Source: Actinotignum timonense
Lineage (GTDB): Bacteria > Actinomycetota > Actinomycetes > Actinomycetales > Actinomycetaceae
Reading direction: 5' to 3'
Length of the DNA stretch: 64,000 bases
Assembly: GCF_030216305.1 (NCBI RefSeq)
Contig: NZ_JASOKT010000002.1
Location: 174,524-238,523 of the forward strand
Part shown: piece by piece, positions 44,201 through 52,910 of the stretch
Layout of the letters: each line of letters opens with the position of its first letter
How positions within the stretch are numbered: the stretch's first letter is position 1
The notes under the pieces: generated by a model
Databases searched by the model: none
Told to the model about the DNA's origin: nothing
Seen by the model: only the letters and a program-made list of their open reading frames with translations
Position numbers and translations under genes: made by a program

Positions 44201-46038
44201 GTGTAGGTCTCGAAGATACCGCGGTGCGCCCCGCGGGTTCTGACACGCCTTTCGACACCGGGGAATTCCGGCAGGTGGAAGCTACCCGTAAGCTGCGCTG
44301 GCCCTGGATTGTTTCCGCGGTTATTGCGATTTTGCTGCTCGCCTACGTGGGTTATGCCTGGTACAGCGCCGACCGCGTGGCGCGGGGTACCACGGTGGCC
44401 GGCATTGAGATCGGCGGGATGAATACCGCCACCGCCACCGAACACCTCGGTGGTGAGGTTGCCGCGCGGGTGGCTCGCCCGGTCGAGGTGGTTGTGGAGG
44501 GCACCAGCGTGAGCGTGAACCCGGGCGATTACTCCCTGGGCGTGGACGCGGCGGCCACGGTGGAGAGCCTGACCGGTTTCACCCTCAACCCCGTGGAGAT
44601 TTTCCACCAACTCACGGGCAAGGGTGAGGTGGCCCCGAAGGTCACCGTGGACGACGCCGCATTATCCGCCCAGGTGGATACCATTCGTAACAGCACCGGG
44701 GTGGAGGCGCGTAATGCTACCCTCGTGATGGAAGGTACTACGGCGCAGCTCAGCCCGGCGCAAGCCGGGCGCGCCGTCGACCCGGAGGCCACCCGCGCCG
44801 CTCTGATTGAGCAACCATTGCGCGGCCAAGAACGCATCGAACTGGAAGCGGTGCCAGCAGAACCGGCTATTAGTACCGAAGCTGCCGAAAAGGCGCGCGC
44901 GGAGCTGGCCGGGCCGCTGGTCTCCGGTGATCTCACCGCGAAGGTGGGGGATCGGGCCGTGAACCTCAGCCCGGCAACTCTGGCGCAGGCGGCGTCTTTC
45001 GTGCCGGAAGGCGCGGCGCTCCAGCTCAAGCTGGACGGTAAAGTGCTGGGCGATGCGGTGCGGGCCGCCGCCCCGGACCTGCTCAAACCGGGTGTGGATG
45101 CTCGCATTGAGATCGTGGACCACACCACGCCCACGATTATTCCCTCCCAGGATGGCGTGGGTATTGACGACGCCGCCCTCGCCTCCGGCGCGCAGGTGGC
45201 CGCGCTGCGCACCGCTGCCGCCGAGCGCCTCGTGGAACTGAGCCCCGCCCCGATTCCGGCGGCCTTCAGCACTGCGGATGCGGAAAAGCTCGGGGTGAAG
45301 GAAGTGGTTTCTGAGATTTCGACCCCGCTCACCAGTGACTCGGTGCGCACCACCAACCTGCGGGTGGGAACCCAGAAGATTACCGATACCCTGGTCAAAC
45401 CCGATGAGACGTTCTCCCTGGAAGCAGCGCTGGGCCCCATCGAATATTCGGAAGGCTTCGTGTCCTCCGGGGTGGTCATGAACGGATTTAATAACGAGGC
45501 CCTGGGTGGCGGGCTTTCCCAGCTGGCCACAAATGTGTTCAATATTGGCTACCTGGCCGGTTACGAGGATGTGGAGCACCGCCCCCACACCAAGCATTTT
45601 TCCCGCTACCCCATGGGCCGCGAATCGACGCTGTGGTCCGGTTCCATTGACGTGAAATGGAAGAATACCACCCCCTACGGCGCGGTGATCGACACCTACC
45701 TGGAGGGCGGCTACGTGGTCACGAAGCTGTGGTCGACGAAGTATTACGACGTCGAAACCTGGACCTCGGAACCGCGCAATTACCGCCAGCCGGTTATGAC
45801 GGAAGGTAAGGGCCCGGATTGTGAACCCCAGGGCTTGGGTGATCCCGGATTTACCGTGACGGTATCCCGAACCGTGAAATTGGGGGATAAGGTCGTTGAG
45901 GATTCGTCCTATGACTGGACCTACCAGCCCGATCACGGCCGCACCTGCCCGAAGCCGGAGCCGGCCACTCCGCCCGCACCCGCGCCGCAACCCGAAGGTG
46001 CTCCCGCACCAGCTCCAGCCCCCGCGCCCGGTCACTAG
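44176..46038 (+). CDS. VanW family protein with peptidoglycan-binding-like repeats
   Basis: 620-aa predicted envelope protein. A membrane helix (WPWIVSAVIAILLLAYVGYAW, about 37-57) is followed by two copies of a putative peptidoglycan-binding domain, each with GTTVAGIEIGGM-type or DLTAKVGDRAVNLSP-type signatures (about 70-330). The VanW domain at about 365-510 contains FSLEAALGPIEYSEGFVSSG, GFNNEALGGGLSQLATNVFN and HFSRYPMGRESTLWSGS. The C-terminus is Pro/Ala-rich. VanW proteins occur near glycopeptide-resistance genes but their activity is unknown. The ATG has AGGAGG upstream. Confidence 0.9.
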   Translation: MRPEHTPLSVGLEDTAVRPAGSDTPFDTGEFRQVEATRKLRWPWIVSAVIAILLLAYVGYAWYSADRVARGTTVAGIEIGGMNTATATEHLGGEVAARVARPVEVVVEGTSVSVNPGDYSLGVDAAATVESLTGFTLNPVEIFHQLTGKGEVAPKVTVDDAALSAQVDTIRNSTGVEARNATLVMEGTTAQLSPAQAGRAVDPEATRAALIEQPLRGQERIELEAVPAEPAISTEAAEKARAELAGPLVSGDLTAKVGDRAVNLSPATLAQAASFVPEGAALQLKLDGKVLGDAVRAAAPDLLKPGVDARIEIVDHTTPTIIPSQDGVGIDDAALASGAQVAALRTAAAERLVELSPAPIPAAFSTADAEKLGVKEVVSEISTPLTSDSVRTTNLRVGTQKITDTLVKPDETFSLEAALGPIEYSEGFVSSGVVMNGFNNEALGGGLSQLATNVFNIGYLAGYEDVEHRPHTKHFSRYPMGRESTLWSGSIDVKWKNTTPYGAVIDTYLEGGYVVTKLWSTKYYDVETWTSEPRNYRQPVMTEGKGPDCEPQGLGDPGFTVTVSRTVKLGDKVVEDSSYDWTYQPDHGRTCPKPEPATPPAPAPQPEGAPAPAPAPAPGH

Positions 46039-46089
46039 ATTTGGTGCTGGGCGTGAGCTCGGATTACGGTAGAGGAGGAGGTGACACCG

Positions 46090-46419
46090 TTGGCTTATGT
46101 CATTACCTTGCCGTGCGTCGATACCAAAGATCGGGCGTGCGTGGACGAATGCCCGGTGGATTGCATTTACGAAGGGGACCGTACCCTCTACATTAATCCG
46201 GACGAATGTGTGGATTGCGGGGCTTGCGAACCGGCCTGCCCGGTGGAAGCTATCTATTACGAAGATGATGTTCCCGAAGAATGGTCAGTGTTTACCGCCG
46301 TCAATGCGGAATTCTTCTCCGAATTGGGCTCCCCGGGCGGGGCACAAAGCTTGGGGCCCACCGGCACCGACCACCCCTATGTGGCCGGCCTGCCGGCGAA
46401 CGTTAATGAGGATTCCTAG
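46090..46419 (+). CDS. fdxA: Ferredoxin, 7Fe type
   Basis: 109-aa small electron carrier. Cysteines 9, 17, 21 and 25 lie in the first cluster region (CVDTKDRACVDECPVDC), and C40, C43, C46 and C50 (CVDCGACEPACP) form the [4Fe-4S] site. This pattern fits the [3Fe-4S][4Fe-4S] FdxA type. The start is TTG at 46090: a near-perfect Shine-Dalgarno AGGAGGTGA (46076-46084) lies 5 nt before it. An in-frame GTG at 46081 is inside that site. The gene ends by sharing CTAG with the convergent Maf-NUDIX gene. Confidence 0.95.
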   Translation: MAYVITLPCVDTKDRACVDECPVDCIYEGDRTLYINPDECVDCGACEPACPVEAIYYEDDVPEEWSVFTAVNAEFFSELGSPGGAQSLGPTGTDHPYVAGLPANVNEDS

Positions 46420-47711
46420 CGCGCGCCGTCGCTCCAATCGAGGGTGGTGCGGGCCAACTCGCGCACCTGCGGCCAGGTGGTCGCGAAGGAAGGAAGCAGC
46501 GGGTAGGAGGTAACATCCTCCACGTTCACCCAGCGCAACTCCATGGACTCTCCGTCGGCCACCGCTTCGAGCCCATCGCGGCAGCGCGCCACGAAACTGG
46601 TATAGGACCAATCCACATGCGCGGTGGTGAGCTCCCCGCCGCGGCGCAGATCCGTGGGGGCCAGGGCGGTTTCCTCGGTGAATTCGCGCAGGGCACCCTC
46701 CCAGGGTTCCTCGTCCCATTCACGTGCTCCACCCGGGAAAGCCCAGGTGGCACCACCGTGACTCCAGGGGGAGCGGTGTTGAAGCAGGATCTGGATATGC
46801 CCGGCGTGGCTCCGGAAAGCCGCGATCCCGGCTGCCCCGTTCATCCCCCAATGGCGTTTCCCGCAACCGCACAGCAGGAAACCGTCCGCGCCGTGATGAA
46901 CCGTGCCGTGGTGGCTATCGGCTAAGAAACGCTGCGCGGCCTCCGGGAGCACCCCGAGGGCCGGGCGGGCCGGCTTCGCCCAGAATTGGGTGAGGGACAG
47001 GCCCAGGTGCTCCACCAGGGAGCGCAGCAGCGGTAGGGAAATCCCCACCACCCCGTGGTAATCACCTTCAAGGCGGTCAATAAAGGGGCCGCCCAAGCCG
47101 TCCGCGGTGAAGGAACCGGCTACTTCCAGGGGCTCCCCGGTGGCGATATAGGCCTCGATCTCCGCCTCGCTCAGGTGCGCGAAGGTGACCTTCGCGCGGG
47201 AAATCCCGGCTAGGGAACGCCCGGAAGGAACGTGAACCAGGCAGTGCCCGGTGTGGAGAATCCCGGAATTGCCGGACATGCGGGCCAGGCGCTCGCGGGC
47301 CACTTCCGGAGAATGCGGCTTCCCGTAGACCTCGCCCTCGAACTCGAACATGGAATCGCAGCCCACCACAAAATCGGCGCGCTGGGCCGGCCCGGGGGTG
47401 GCGGCTACATCGCGGGCTTTGGCCGCGGCCAGCGCGAGCACCCCCTGGGAAGGCCCCCCGTGCACCCGGGCGAGCAGTGCATCTTCATCCACGTGCGAGA
47501 CCTGCACCAGCGGCTCCACGCCCGCGGCCCGCAAGGTGGCCAGGCGGGCGGGAGACTGGCTGGCAAGTGCCAAGGTCAGGGAGGGCAGCGCGGGCATATG
47601 CGCTGTGGGCGTATGCCCGGCGGACGCGTGGCCTGCGGGTATATGCCCCGCGGGCGTGCTCCTAGCAGCGGGCGTATGCGCCGCGCCGCCCCCGTTATGA
47701 GTCATCGGCAT
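46416..47711 (-). CDS. Maf nucleotide pyrophosphatase - NUDIX hydrolase fusion
   Basis: 431-aa two-domain enzyme. Residues 1-45 are a Gly/His/Pro repeat (PAGH/SAGH). The Maf domain (about 46-245) has LASQSPARLATLRAAGV, KARDVA, FVVGCDSM with the catalytic Asp, GKPHSPEVAR and FIDRLEGDYHGVVGISLP. Then comes a Cys/His cluster (LCGCGKRHWGMNGAAGIAAF) and a NUDIX domain with the box GAREWDEEPWEGALREFTEE. Both domains hydrolyse nucleoside diphosphate derivatives, so this could be a dual nucleotide-sanitising enzyme. The start is ATG 47711 or 47705; it lies 11 nt after the DUF885 gene. Confidence 0.87.
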   Translation of the reverse strand: MPMTHNGGGAAHTPAARSTPAGHIPAGHASAGHTPTAHMPALPSLTLALASQSPARLATLRAAGVEPLVQVSHVDEDALLARVHGGPSQGVLALAAAKARDVAATPGPAQRADFVVGCDSMFEFEGEVYGKPHSPEVARERLARMSGNSGILHTGHCLVHVPSGRSLAGISRAKVTFAHLSEAEIEAYIATGEPLEVAGSFTADGLGGPFIDRLEGDYHGVVGISLPLLRSLVEHLGLSLTQFWAKPARPALGVLPEAAQRFLADSHHGTVHHGADGFLLCGCGKRHWGMNGAAGIAAFRSHAGHIQILLQHRSPWSHGGATWAFPGGAREWDEEPWEGALREFTEETALAPTDLRRGGELTTAHVDWSYTSFVARCRDGLEAVADGESMELRWVNVEDVTSYPLLPSFATTWPQVRELARTTLDWSDGAR

Positions 47712-47722
47712 GAAAGACCGGC

Positions 47723-49399
47723 CTAGCGCGAAAGCTCGTTGCGCAGCACGTCCAGGCCCACCCCGCCCAGGCGCAGGGCCTTCATATGCCACGCCTTGAG
47801 GTCAAAACCGGCACCCGCGCGGGCCCGAGCCTCCTCACGCAGTTCCTTCCAGATCCGCGCGCCTACCTTGTAGGCGCTGGCCTGCCCCGGCCAGCCGAGG
47901 TAGCGATCCAGCTCGTAGGAGAGGAAGGACTGTTCCATGGCCACATTCGCGCGCAGGAAACGCCAGGCGGCGTCGTGATCCCAGGCGCCGGTGCCGAACT
48001 GCCCGCCGGCCACCTTCCCGGCATCCTTACCCAGGTGCACGCCCATATCCACCACGATGCGGGCCGCGCGCAGCCGCTCGGAATCGAGCACGCCCATGCG
48101 ATCCCCCGGATCCTCGTGGAAACCGAGCTCGGCCATGAGAGCTTCGGCGTAGAGCGCCCAGCCTTCCCCGTGCCCAGAAACCCAATATGCCTGGCGGCGC
48201 CACGCATTGAGCTGATCCTTGAGATAAACAGCCAGACCCAACTGAAGATGATGACCCGGCACCCCTTCGTGGTAGACGGTGGTCTTTTCCTGCCAGGTGT
48301 GGAATTCGGTCACGCCTTCCGGAACCGACCACCACATGCGGCCCGGCCGCGAAAAATCATCGGAGGGCCCCGTGTAGTAAATACCGCCCGAATTCGAGGG
48401 CGCGATCATGCATTCGATGGTGCGCATCGCTTCGGGAATGTCGAAGTACTGCGTGGCCGCGGCCATGGCACCATCGGCGGTCTGCTGCATCCACGAACGC
48501 AATTCCTCCACGCCGTGCAGGGTGTAGCGTTCCTCCTCATCGAGGCGGGTGAGGGCCTCATTCACGCTCACGCCCTCCCCGTACAGCTCGCGCGCGATGG
48601 CTTGCTGTTCCGCGTCGATTCGCTCCAGTTCGTGGATACCCCACTCGTATGTTTCATCCAGGTCGACGACGGCGCCCAGGAATTCGCGCGAATGCAGCGC
48701 GTAACGATCCCGGCCCACCGCATCATTTTCGGTAGCTCCCGGGAGCAGACCCCGCAGGGTTTCCGCCAGCTCCCCGTAAGCGGCGCGGGCCTGAGCTGCG
48801 CCCTTCTCCAAAGCCTCAGTAAGTTCCGGGGCGGTGGCCGCACCGCGCTGGGCCAGGCCGGCGAAACTACCCGAATCGGAGGCGGCAGCGAGGGCCTGCT
48901 CCAGGCAGCGCTCCACCTGCCGAGCCGCGAAAACGGGGCCGGACGCGGCCCGCTGGGCCAGGGATTCCCGGTAGCCGGCCAGGGCCCGCGGCACATCGCT
49001 CAGGCGCGCCGCGATGGTTTCCCAATCGGAAGCACTGTCCTGGGGCATCACATCAAAAACATCGCGAATCCCCTGGAGTGGGGATTCAATAACATTGAGC
49101 TTGCCGACTTCTTCGCCGGCTTCATACAGCTCAATTTCCAGGCCGAGGCGATCGCGCAGGCCGGCTGCGGTCACCCGATCCGTGGCATCGCGTTCCTCAA
49201 GGTGATCGAGGGCCGCCAGGGTCTCCCGCACGTTATCGATATGCGCGGCAATCCCGGCGGGGGAATAATCATCAAGTTTGGTTTCGGGGGCACCGGGCAG
49301 GCCGGTGAACGTCACCGTTTCGGGTGAGGTATCGAGGACGCGCTGGAAATAGCGGTCCGCGAGGGCATCAATATCTGTGTGTTCTCGTTTATTCTCCAC
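47723..49399 (-). CDS. DUF885 family metallopeptidase-like protein
   Basis: 558-aa soluble protein of the DUF885 family, related to zinc carboxypeptidases. The presumed zinc motif is VYHEGVPGHHLQLGLAVYL (HExxxxHH). RMWWSVPEGVTEFHTWQEKT, SGHGEGWALYAEALMAELGF and YLGWPGQASAYKVGARIW are conserved surrounding segments. The N-terminus starts ADRYFQRVLDTSPETVTFTG. GTG at 49399 with GGAG is chosen; the frame extends to an ATG at 49444 but those residues are unlike the family. The peptide substrate is unknown. Confidence 0.87.
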   Translation of the reverse strand: MENKREHTDIDALADRYFQRVLDTSPETVTFTGLPGAPETKLDDYSPAGIAAHIDNVRETLAALDHLEERDATDRVTAAGLRDRLGLEIELYEAGEEVGKLNVIESPLQGIRDVFDVMPQDSASDWETIAARLSDVPRALAGYRESLAQRAASGPVFAARQVERCLEQALAAASDSGSFAGLAQRGAATAPELTEALEKGAAQARAAYGELAETLRGLLPGATENDAVGRDRYALHSREFLGAVVDLDETYEWGIHELERIDAEQQAIARELYGEGVSVNEALTRLDEEERYTLHGVEELRSWMQQTADGAMAAATQYFDIPEAMRTIECMIAPSNSGGIYYTGPSDDFSRPGRMWWSVPEGVTEFHTWQEKTTVYHEGVPGHHLQLGLAVYLKDQLNAWRRQAYWVSGHGEGWALYAEALMAELGFHEDPGDRMGVLDSERLRAARIVVDMGVHLGKDAGKVAGGQFGTGAWDHDAAWRFLRANVAMEQSFLSYELDRYLGWPGQASAYKVGARIWKELREEARARAGAGFDLKAWHMKALRLGGVGLDVLRNELSR

Positions 49400-49488
49400 T
49401 GCTCCAGAATAGCCCGCGGCTACCCGCCACTCCACTCCCAGCAAAATCCCCGGATGAAAACATGGACGTTAGTGTCAAGGACGACTAG

Positions 49489-49494
49489 TATACT
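49489..49494 (+). promoter_or_regulatory. Putative -10 element of the cyclase gene
   Basis: TATACT (5/6 match to TATAAT) lies about 100 nt upstream of the GTG start of the cyclase gene. No good -35 is present. Confidence 0.35.
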
Positions 49495-49596
49495 GTGATG
49501 GAAGGCACTTTATTTATAGCCGGCGGTTGGCGCTCCCCGTTCTCCTCACCTGAGGTGGCGCCGCGCCGGTGCTAAGCAGCTAGGGAAGGGGCGAGT

Positions 49597-51072
49597 GTGG
49601 CTGAGCAATTCGCTAGCGCGCCGCGCCCCGCACCCCAATCCGAAACATCACGCGGAACCGGGGCCGGGGTGGGCCGCGGCGCGCGGGAGCGCTCCAGCAT
49701 TGGCCCGGCCATGAGCCCGGACCTCATCGCCTACCTCCTCGGGGGTGGGGTCCAGCCGGCCGCTAGCGCGCAGCTGAGCGCGGATGATATGGCCCAGTTG
49801 CGGCGTAATACCGCAGCCGATCTGCCCCTTGGCCCCGAATCGGGGGTGCCGCGCTCCGGGACTGCCGCCCGCATGGAAGCCCCGGTGGATCGTAATTTTG
49901 TGCCGAGCCGGGAAACCGCGGCCCGCACCCCGCAGCGCTCGCGCACCTCCCTCCCGGATACTGGTAGCCGGCCCGGGGGCGCCACCCGCGCTTCTCAGTC
50001 CGCACTGCCGGCTGCGCCGGCGTCGTCGCCGCAAAAAGAAACGCAACGGGAGCCGCAGCCTGCGGAAACGGAAGGCACCGCTTTCTCCGCCTATATGGAA
50101 CACCTCGAGGGCGGGCTGCCGCGCTATACCCTGCGCCAGGCGGCGGAGCTGACCAATATGGATACGGAAGGGGTGCGGCGTTTTTGGCTGGCCCTCGGTT
50201 TCCCCTCCATCGTGGATGAAGATAGCGAACTCGTGTTTACGGACGGGGATATTCGGGCGATGTGGGCGATGGCGGAATCGCTCGGGGAATCTCCGCTTAC
50301 CGAATCGGCCCTCACCTCGCTGCTGCGCGCCAGTGCCCACAACGTGGATCGCATGCTGCAATGGCATGTGGAGACTCTCCTGGAGCTGGCGGAAACTAGC
50401 GGCGGGCTCGGGCCGGTGGATGCGCGGCGCTGGGTGCTCGATCATTTCCCGGATATTGAAGAGTTTTTGCGGCGCACCGCGGCCTACACCTGGTCGCGGC
50501 AGGCCGCCGCGCTGCTGCGCCACACTGAAGCGGAAATCGCGCATATTAATGAGGATGATGCGATCCCGCAGCTGCCGCGCGCCGTCGGCTTTATCGATAT
50601 TGTGTCTTTCACGAACCGGACCGAGCGGATGACATCGCGGCAGTTCATGGAGTTTATTGAGCGTTTCGATTACACCTGCCGGGCCGTGATCACCGGCGGG
50701 GGCGGGCGCGTGGTGAAATCCATGGGCGATGCGTTCCTCTTTATCGCGGACGATATCGTCACCGGGGCGGATATTGTGTGCGATGTGACCCAGGCTCTGC
50801 GCGATACCCCGGAAATTCCGGCGGTGCGGGCCTCTCTCACCTGGGGGCCGGTGCTCGGGCGTTTCGGTGATGTGTTCGGGCCCTCGGTGAATATGGCGTC
50901 CCGGCTGGCGGATGTGGCCTCCCCGGGCACGGTGCTCACCTCGCGGCCGGTGGCTACCGCGCTCAAGGCGGTGGGGGAGAACCGTTTCACCACGATCTCG
51001 GTGGGGACTCCTACCCTCCAGGGCCTGGGTGCCACCGAGGTGCTGGAGCTGCGCCGCATCCGGGCGCATTAA
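49597..51072 (+). CDS. Class III adenylate/guanylate cyclase, Rv1264-like
   Basis: 491-aa cytoplasmic cyclase. Residues 1-160 are low-complexity. Residues 176-315 resemble the helical autoinhibitory domain of the acid-sensing mycobacterial cyclase Rv1264, starting with a MerR-like segment (YTLRQAAELTNMDTEGVRRF). The catalytic domain (about 325-465) has both metal aspartates, D334 in GFIDIVSF and D378 in KSMGDAF, a substrate Lys374, D425 in GDVFGPSVNMASR, and N432 and R436. All canonical catalytic positions appear present, so activity making cAMP (Lys/Asp pair) is likely. GTG follows AAGGGG. Confidence 0.9.
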   Translation: MAEQFASAPRPAPQSETSRGTGAGVGRGARERSSIGPAMSPDLIAYLLGGGVQPAASAQLSADDMAQLRRNTAADLPLGPESGVPRSGTAARMEAPVDRNFVPSRETAARTPQRSRTSLPDTGSRPGGATRASQSALPAAPASSPQKETQREPQPAETEGTAFSAYMEHLEGGLPRYTLRQAAELTNMDTEGVRRFWLALGFPSIVDEDSELVFTDGDIRAMWAMAESLGESPLTESALTSLLRASAHNVDRMLQWHVETLLELAETSGGLGPVDARRWVLDHFPDIEEFLRRTAAYTWSRQAAALLRHTEAEIAHINEDDAIPQLPRAVGFIDIVSFTNRTERMTSRQFMEFIERFDYTCRAVITGGGGRVVKSMGDAFLFIADDIVTGADIVCDVTQALRDTPEIPAVRASLTWGPVLGRFGDVFGPSVNMASRLADVASPGTVLTSRPVATALKAVGENRFTTISVGTPTLQGLGATEVLELRRIRAH

Positions 51073-51137
51073 AAACGGTGTTTCGGCGCCGCTTCGCGCC
51101 CCCAGGCCACGCCCCTGAGTGAAAAAAGAAAATAGCT

Positions 51138-51143
51138 TAGACT
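51138..51143 (+). promoter_or_regulatory. Putative -10 element of leaderless response-regulator gene
   Basis: TAGACT ends 6 nt before the GTG start at 51150. No Shine-Dalgarno is visible upstream. The same hexamer occupies the same place before the ftsB-like gene at 2338. Confidence 0.35.
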
Positions 51144-51149
51144 TTCAGT

Positions 51150-51821
51150 GTGACTACTTTGCTTCTTGTTGAGGATGACGCCGCTATTTCCGGACCGCTG
51201 GCCCGTGCGCTCACGCGGGAAGGATATGCCGTGACGTGTGTTGATACCGGGCTGGATGCTCTGGAACAGCTCGCTCACGGAGTAGATATTATGGTTTTGG
51301 ACCTCGGGCTGCCGGATATGGACGGCCTGGACGTGGCGCGGCAGGCCCGTGGGCGAGGCCACACCTTCCCCATCCTTATTCTCACCGCACGCGCCGAAGA
51401 AGTCGATATGGTGGTGGGTCTGGATAGCGGGGCGGATGACTACGTCACCAAGCCATTCCGGCTCGCGGAACTGCTGGCCCGGGTGCGGGCGCTGCTGCGG
51501 CGCACCGAACAGGGCACCGATCATTTCACCGCCCAAGATATCTCGGTGGATACCGGGGCGCGCCGGGCGACGCGCGGGGGCGTGGAGCTGGCGCTCACCG
51601 CAAAAGAATTTGAATTGCTCACCGCGCTCATTCGCCGCGCGGGGGATGTGGTTTCGCGTGAAGCGCTCTTCAGTGAAGTGTGGGGGGATGAAAAGGCTTC
51701 CGCCTCGAAGAAACTTGATATGCATATTTCGTGGTTGCGCCGTAAATTGGGCGACGACGTTGACAGCCCTCGCTATATCTCCACGGTGCGGGGACTGGGC
51801 TTCCGTTTCGAAACACGCTAA
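51150..51821 (+). CDS. OmpR-family response regulator
   Basis: 223-aa transcription factor. The receiver domain (1-115) has the acidic pair in LLVEDD, the phosphorylation Asp in IMVLDLGLPDMDGLDV (about residue 51) and the conserved Lys in DDYVTKPFRLAELLARV. The winged-helix DNA-binding domain follows with ELALTAKEFELLTALIRRAGDVVSREALF and DMHISWLRRKLGDD, ending in YISTVRGLGFRFE. It lies 9 nt upstream of its partner kinase. The output genes are unknown. Confidence 0.95.
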   Translation: MTTLLLVEDDAAISGPLARALTREGYAVTCVDTGLDALEQLAHGVDIMVLDLGLPDMDGLDVARQARGRGHTFPILILTARAEEVDMVVGLDSGADDYVTKPFRLAELLARVRALLRRTEQGTDHFTAQDISVDTGARRATRGGVELALTAKEFELLTALIRRAGDVVSREALFSEVWGDEKASASKKLDMHISWLRRKLGDDVDSPRYISTVRGLGFRFETR

Positions 51822-51830
51822 GAAGAACCC

Positions 51831-52904
51831 ATGCGCGCACGTTCTTTGCGGATGACGATCCGCACCGCGCTGGCCGCCATTTTGCTGGTCGGGATTCCGG
51901 CGCTGGTGATGGGCGGGGTGACGATTCCGCGCAATGCCCTCGATGAGGCGCGGGCCCGCCGGGATATGCTGCTTTTCCTGGGCGCGGAAATCCTGGCGAT
52001 TATCGTGGCTATTTTGGTGGCAGTGGGGATCGCCATGCGGGTCTCGCGCCGTATCTCCGCGCCGCTCATCTACCTGGCGGCCGCCGCCGAACAGCTGGGT
52101 GCGGGAACCACCCGCCCGCAAATGGCGCCCTCCGGTATCGAAGAAATCGACCTGGTTTTTGAGGAGATCGCGCGGGCCGCGGATCGGATGGCCGGGCGGC
52201 TTTCCGCCGAACGCCAATTCACTGCCGACGCCTCCCACCAGCTACGCACCCCGCTCACCTCGCTATCCATGCGCCTGGAAGAAATCCAGTACCTGAGCAA
52301 CGATCCGGATGTCAAAGAAGAAGCCACTCGCTGCCTGGAACAGGTGGAGCGCCTCACCGGGGTGGTCACCGATCTGCTGCACGCCTCACGCGCCCAGGAA
52401 AGCGCTACGGAAGCGGTGGCGCTGCAACCCATTTTCACGCAGCAGGGCGTGGAATGGGAGCGCGCTTTCGCGGCCGCGGGCCGCGAGGTGGTTTTCACGG
52501 TGGGGGAGCACGGCCCGGTGCTTTCCGATCCCGGGGCGCTTTCCCAAATTATTGCCACGTGCGTGGAAAACTCGCTGAAATACGGGGCGGGAACGACGAC
52601 GGTCACCTCGCGCCCAGCCGGCCGAGGCGTCATTATCGATATTAGCGACGAGGGGGAGGGGGTAGCCCCCGAATTCGTGGAAGCTATTTTCACGCAGGGA
52701 TTCTCCCTGGGTGGCTCCACCGGATTCGGCCTGCCGCTGGCCCGCCAACTAGCCGAACGCAACGGCGGGCGCCTGGAATTATCCCAGGCCCAGCCCCCTA
52801 TTTTTTCGGTGGTCCTCGCCGCGCTCCCGGCGGCCCTCGACCCGGCGAAAGTTTTCCCCGCGGGCGGGGAAATTTCGGTCGGGGCACGCCGGCGGCGCTT
52901 CTAA
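51831..52904 (+). CDS. Sensor histidine kinase with minimal extracytoplasmic domain
   Basis: 357-aa membrane kinase. Two helices (about 12-32 and 46-69) are separated by only about 15 residues outside the membrane. A HAMP-like linker (about 70-122) is followed by the H-box DASHQLRTPLTSLSMRLEEI (phospho-His about 136), N-box VENSLKYG, G1-like ISDEGEGVAP and G2 GGSTGFGLPLARQLAE. With so small an outer loop it may sense membrane state or a partner protein. Paired with the response regulator upstream. Confidence 0.92.
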   Translation: MRARSLRMTIRTALAAILLVGIPALVMGGVTIPRNALDEARARRDMLLFLGAEILAIIVAILVAVGIAMRVSRRISAPLIYLAAAAEQLGAGTTRPQMAPSGIEEIDLVFEEIARAADRMAGRLSAERQFTADASHQLRTPLTSLSMRLEEIQYLSNDPDVKEEATRCLEQVERLTGVVTDLLHASRAQESATEAVALQPIFTQQGVEWERAFAAAGREVVFTVGEHGPVLSDPGALSQIIATCVENSLKYGAGTTTVTSRPAGRGVIIDISDEGEGVAPEFVEAIFTQGFSLGGSTGFGLPLARQLAERNGGRLELSQAQPPIFSVVLAALPAALDPAKVFPAGGEISVGARRRRF

Positions 52905-52910
52905 AATCTG

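Noticed and set aside
49597..51072. MerR-family transcription factor
   Set aside because: The MerR-like segment is part of a longer helical regulatory region fused to a complete class III cyclase domain.
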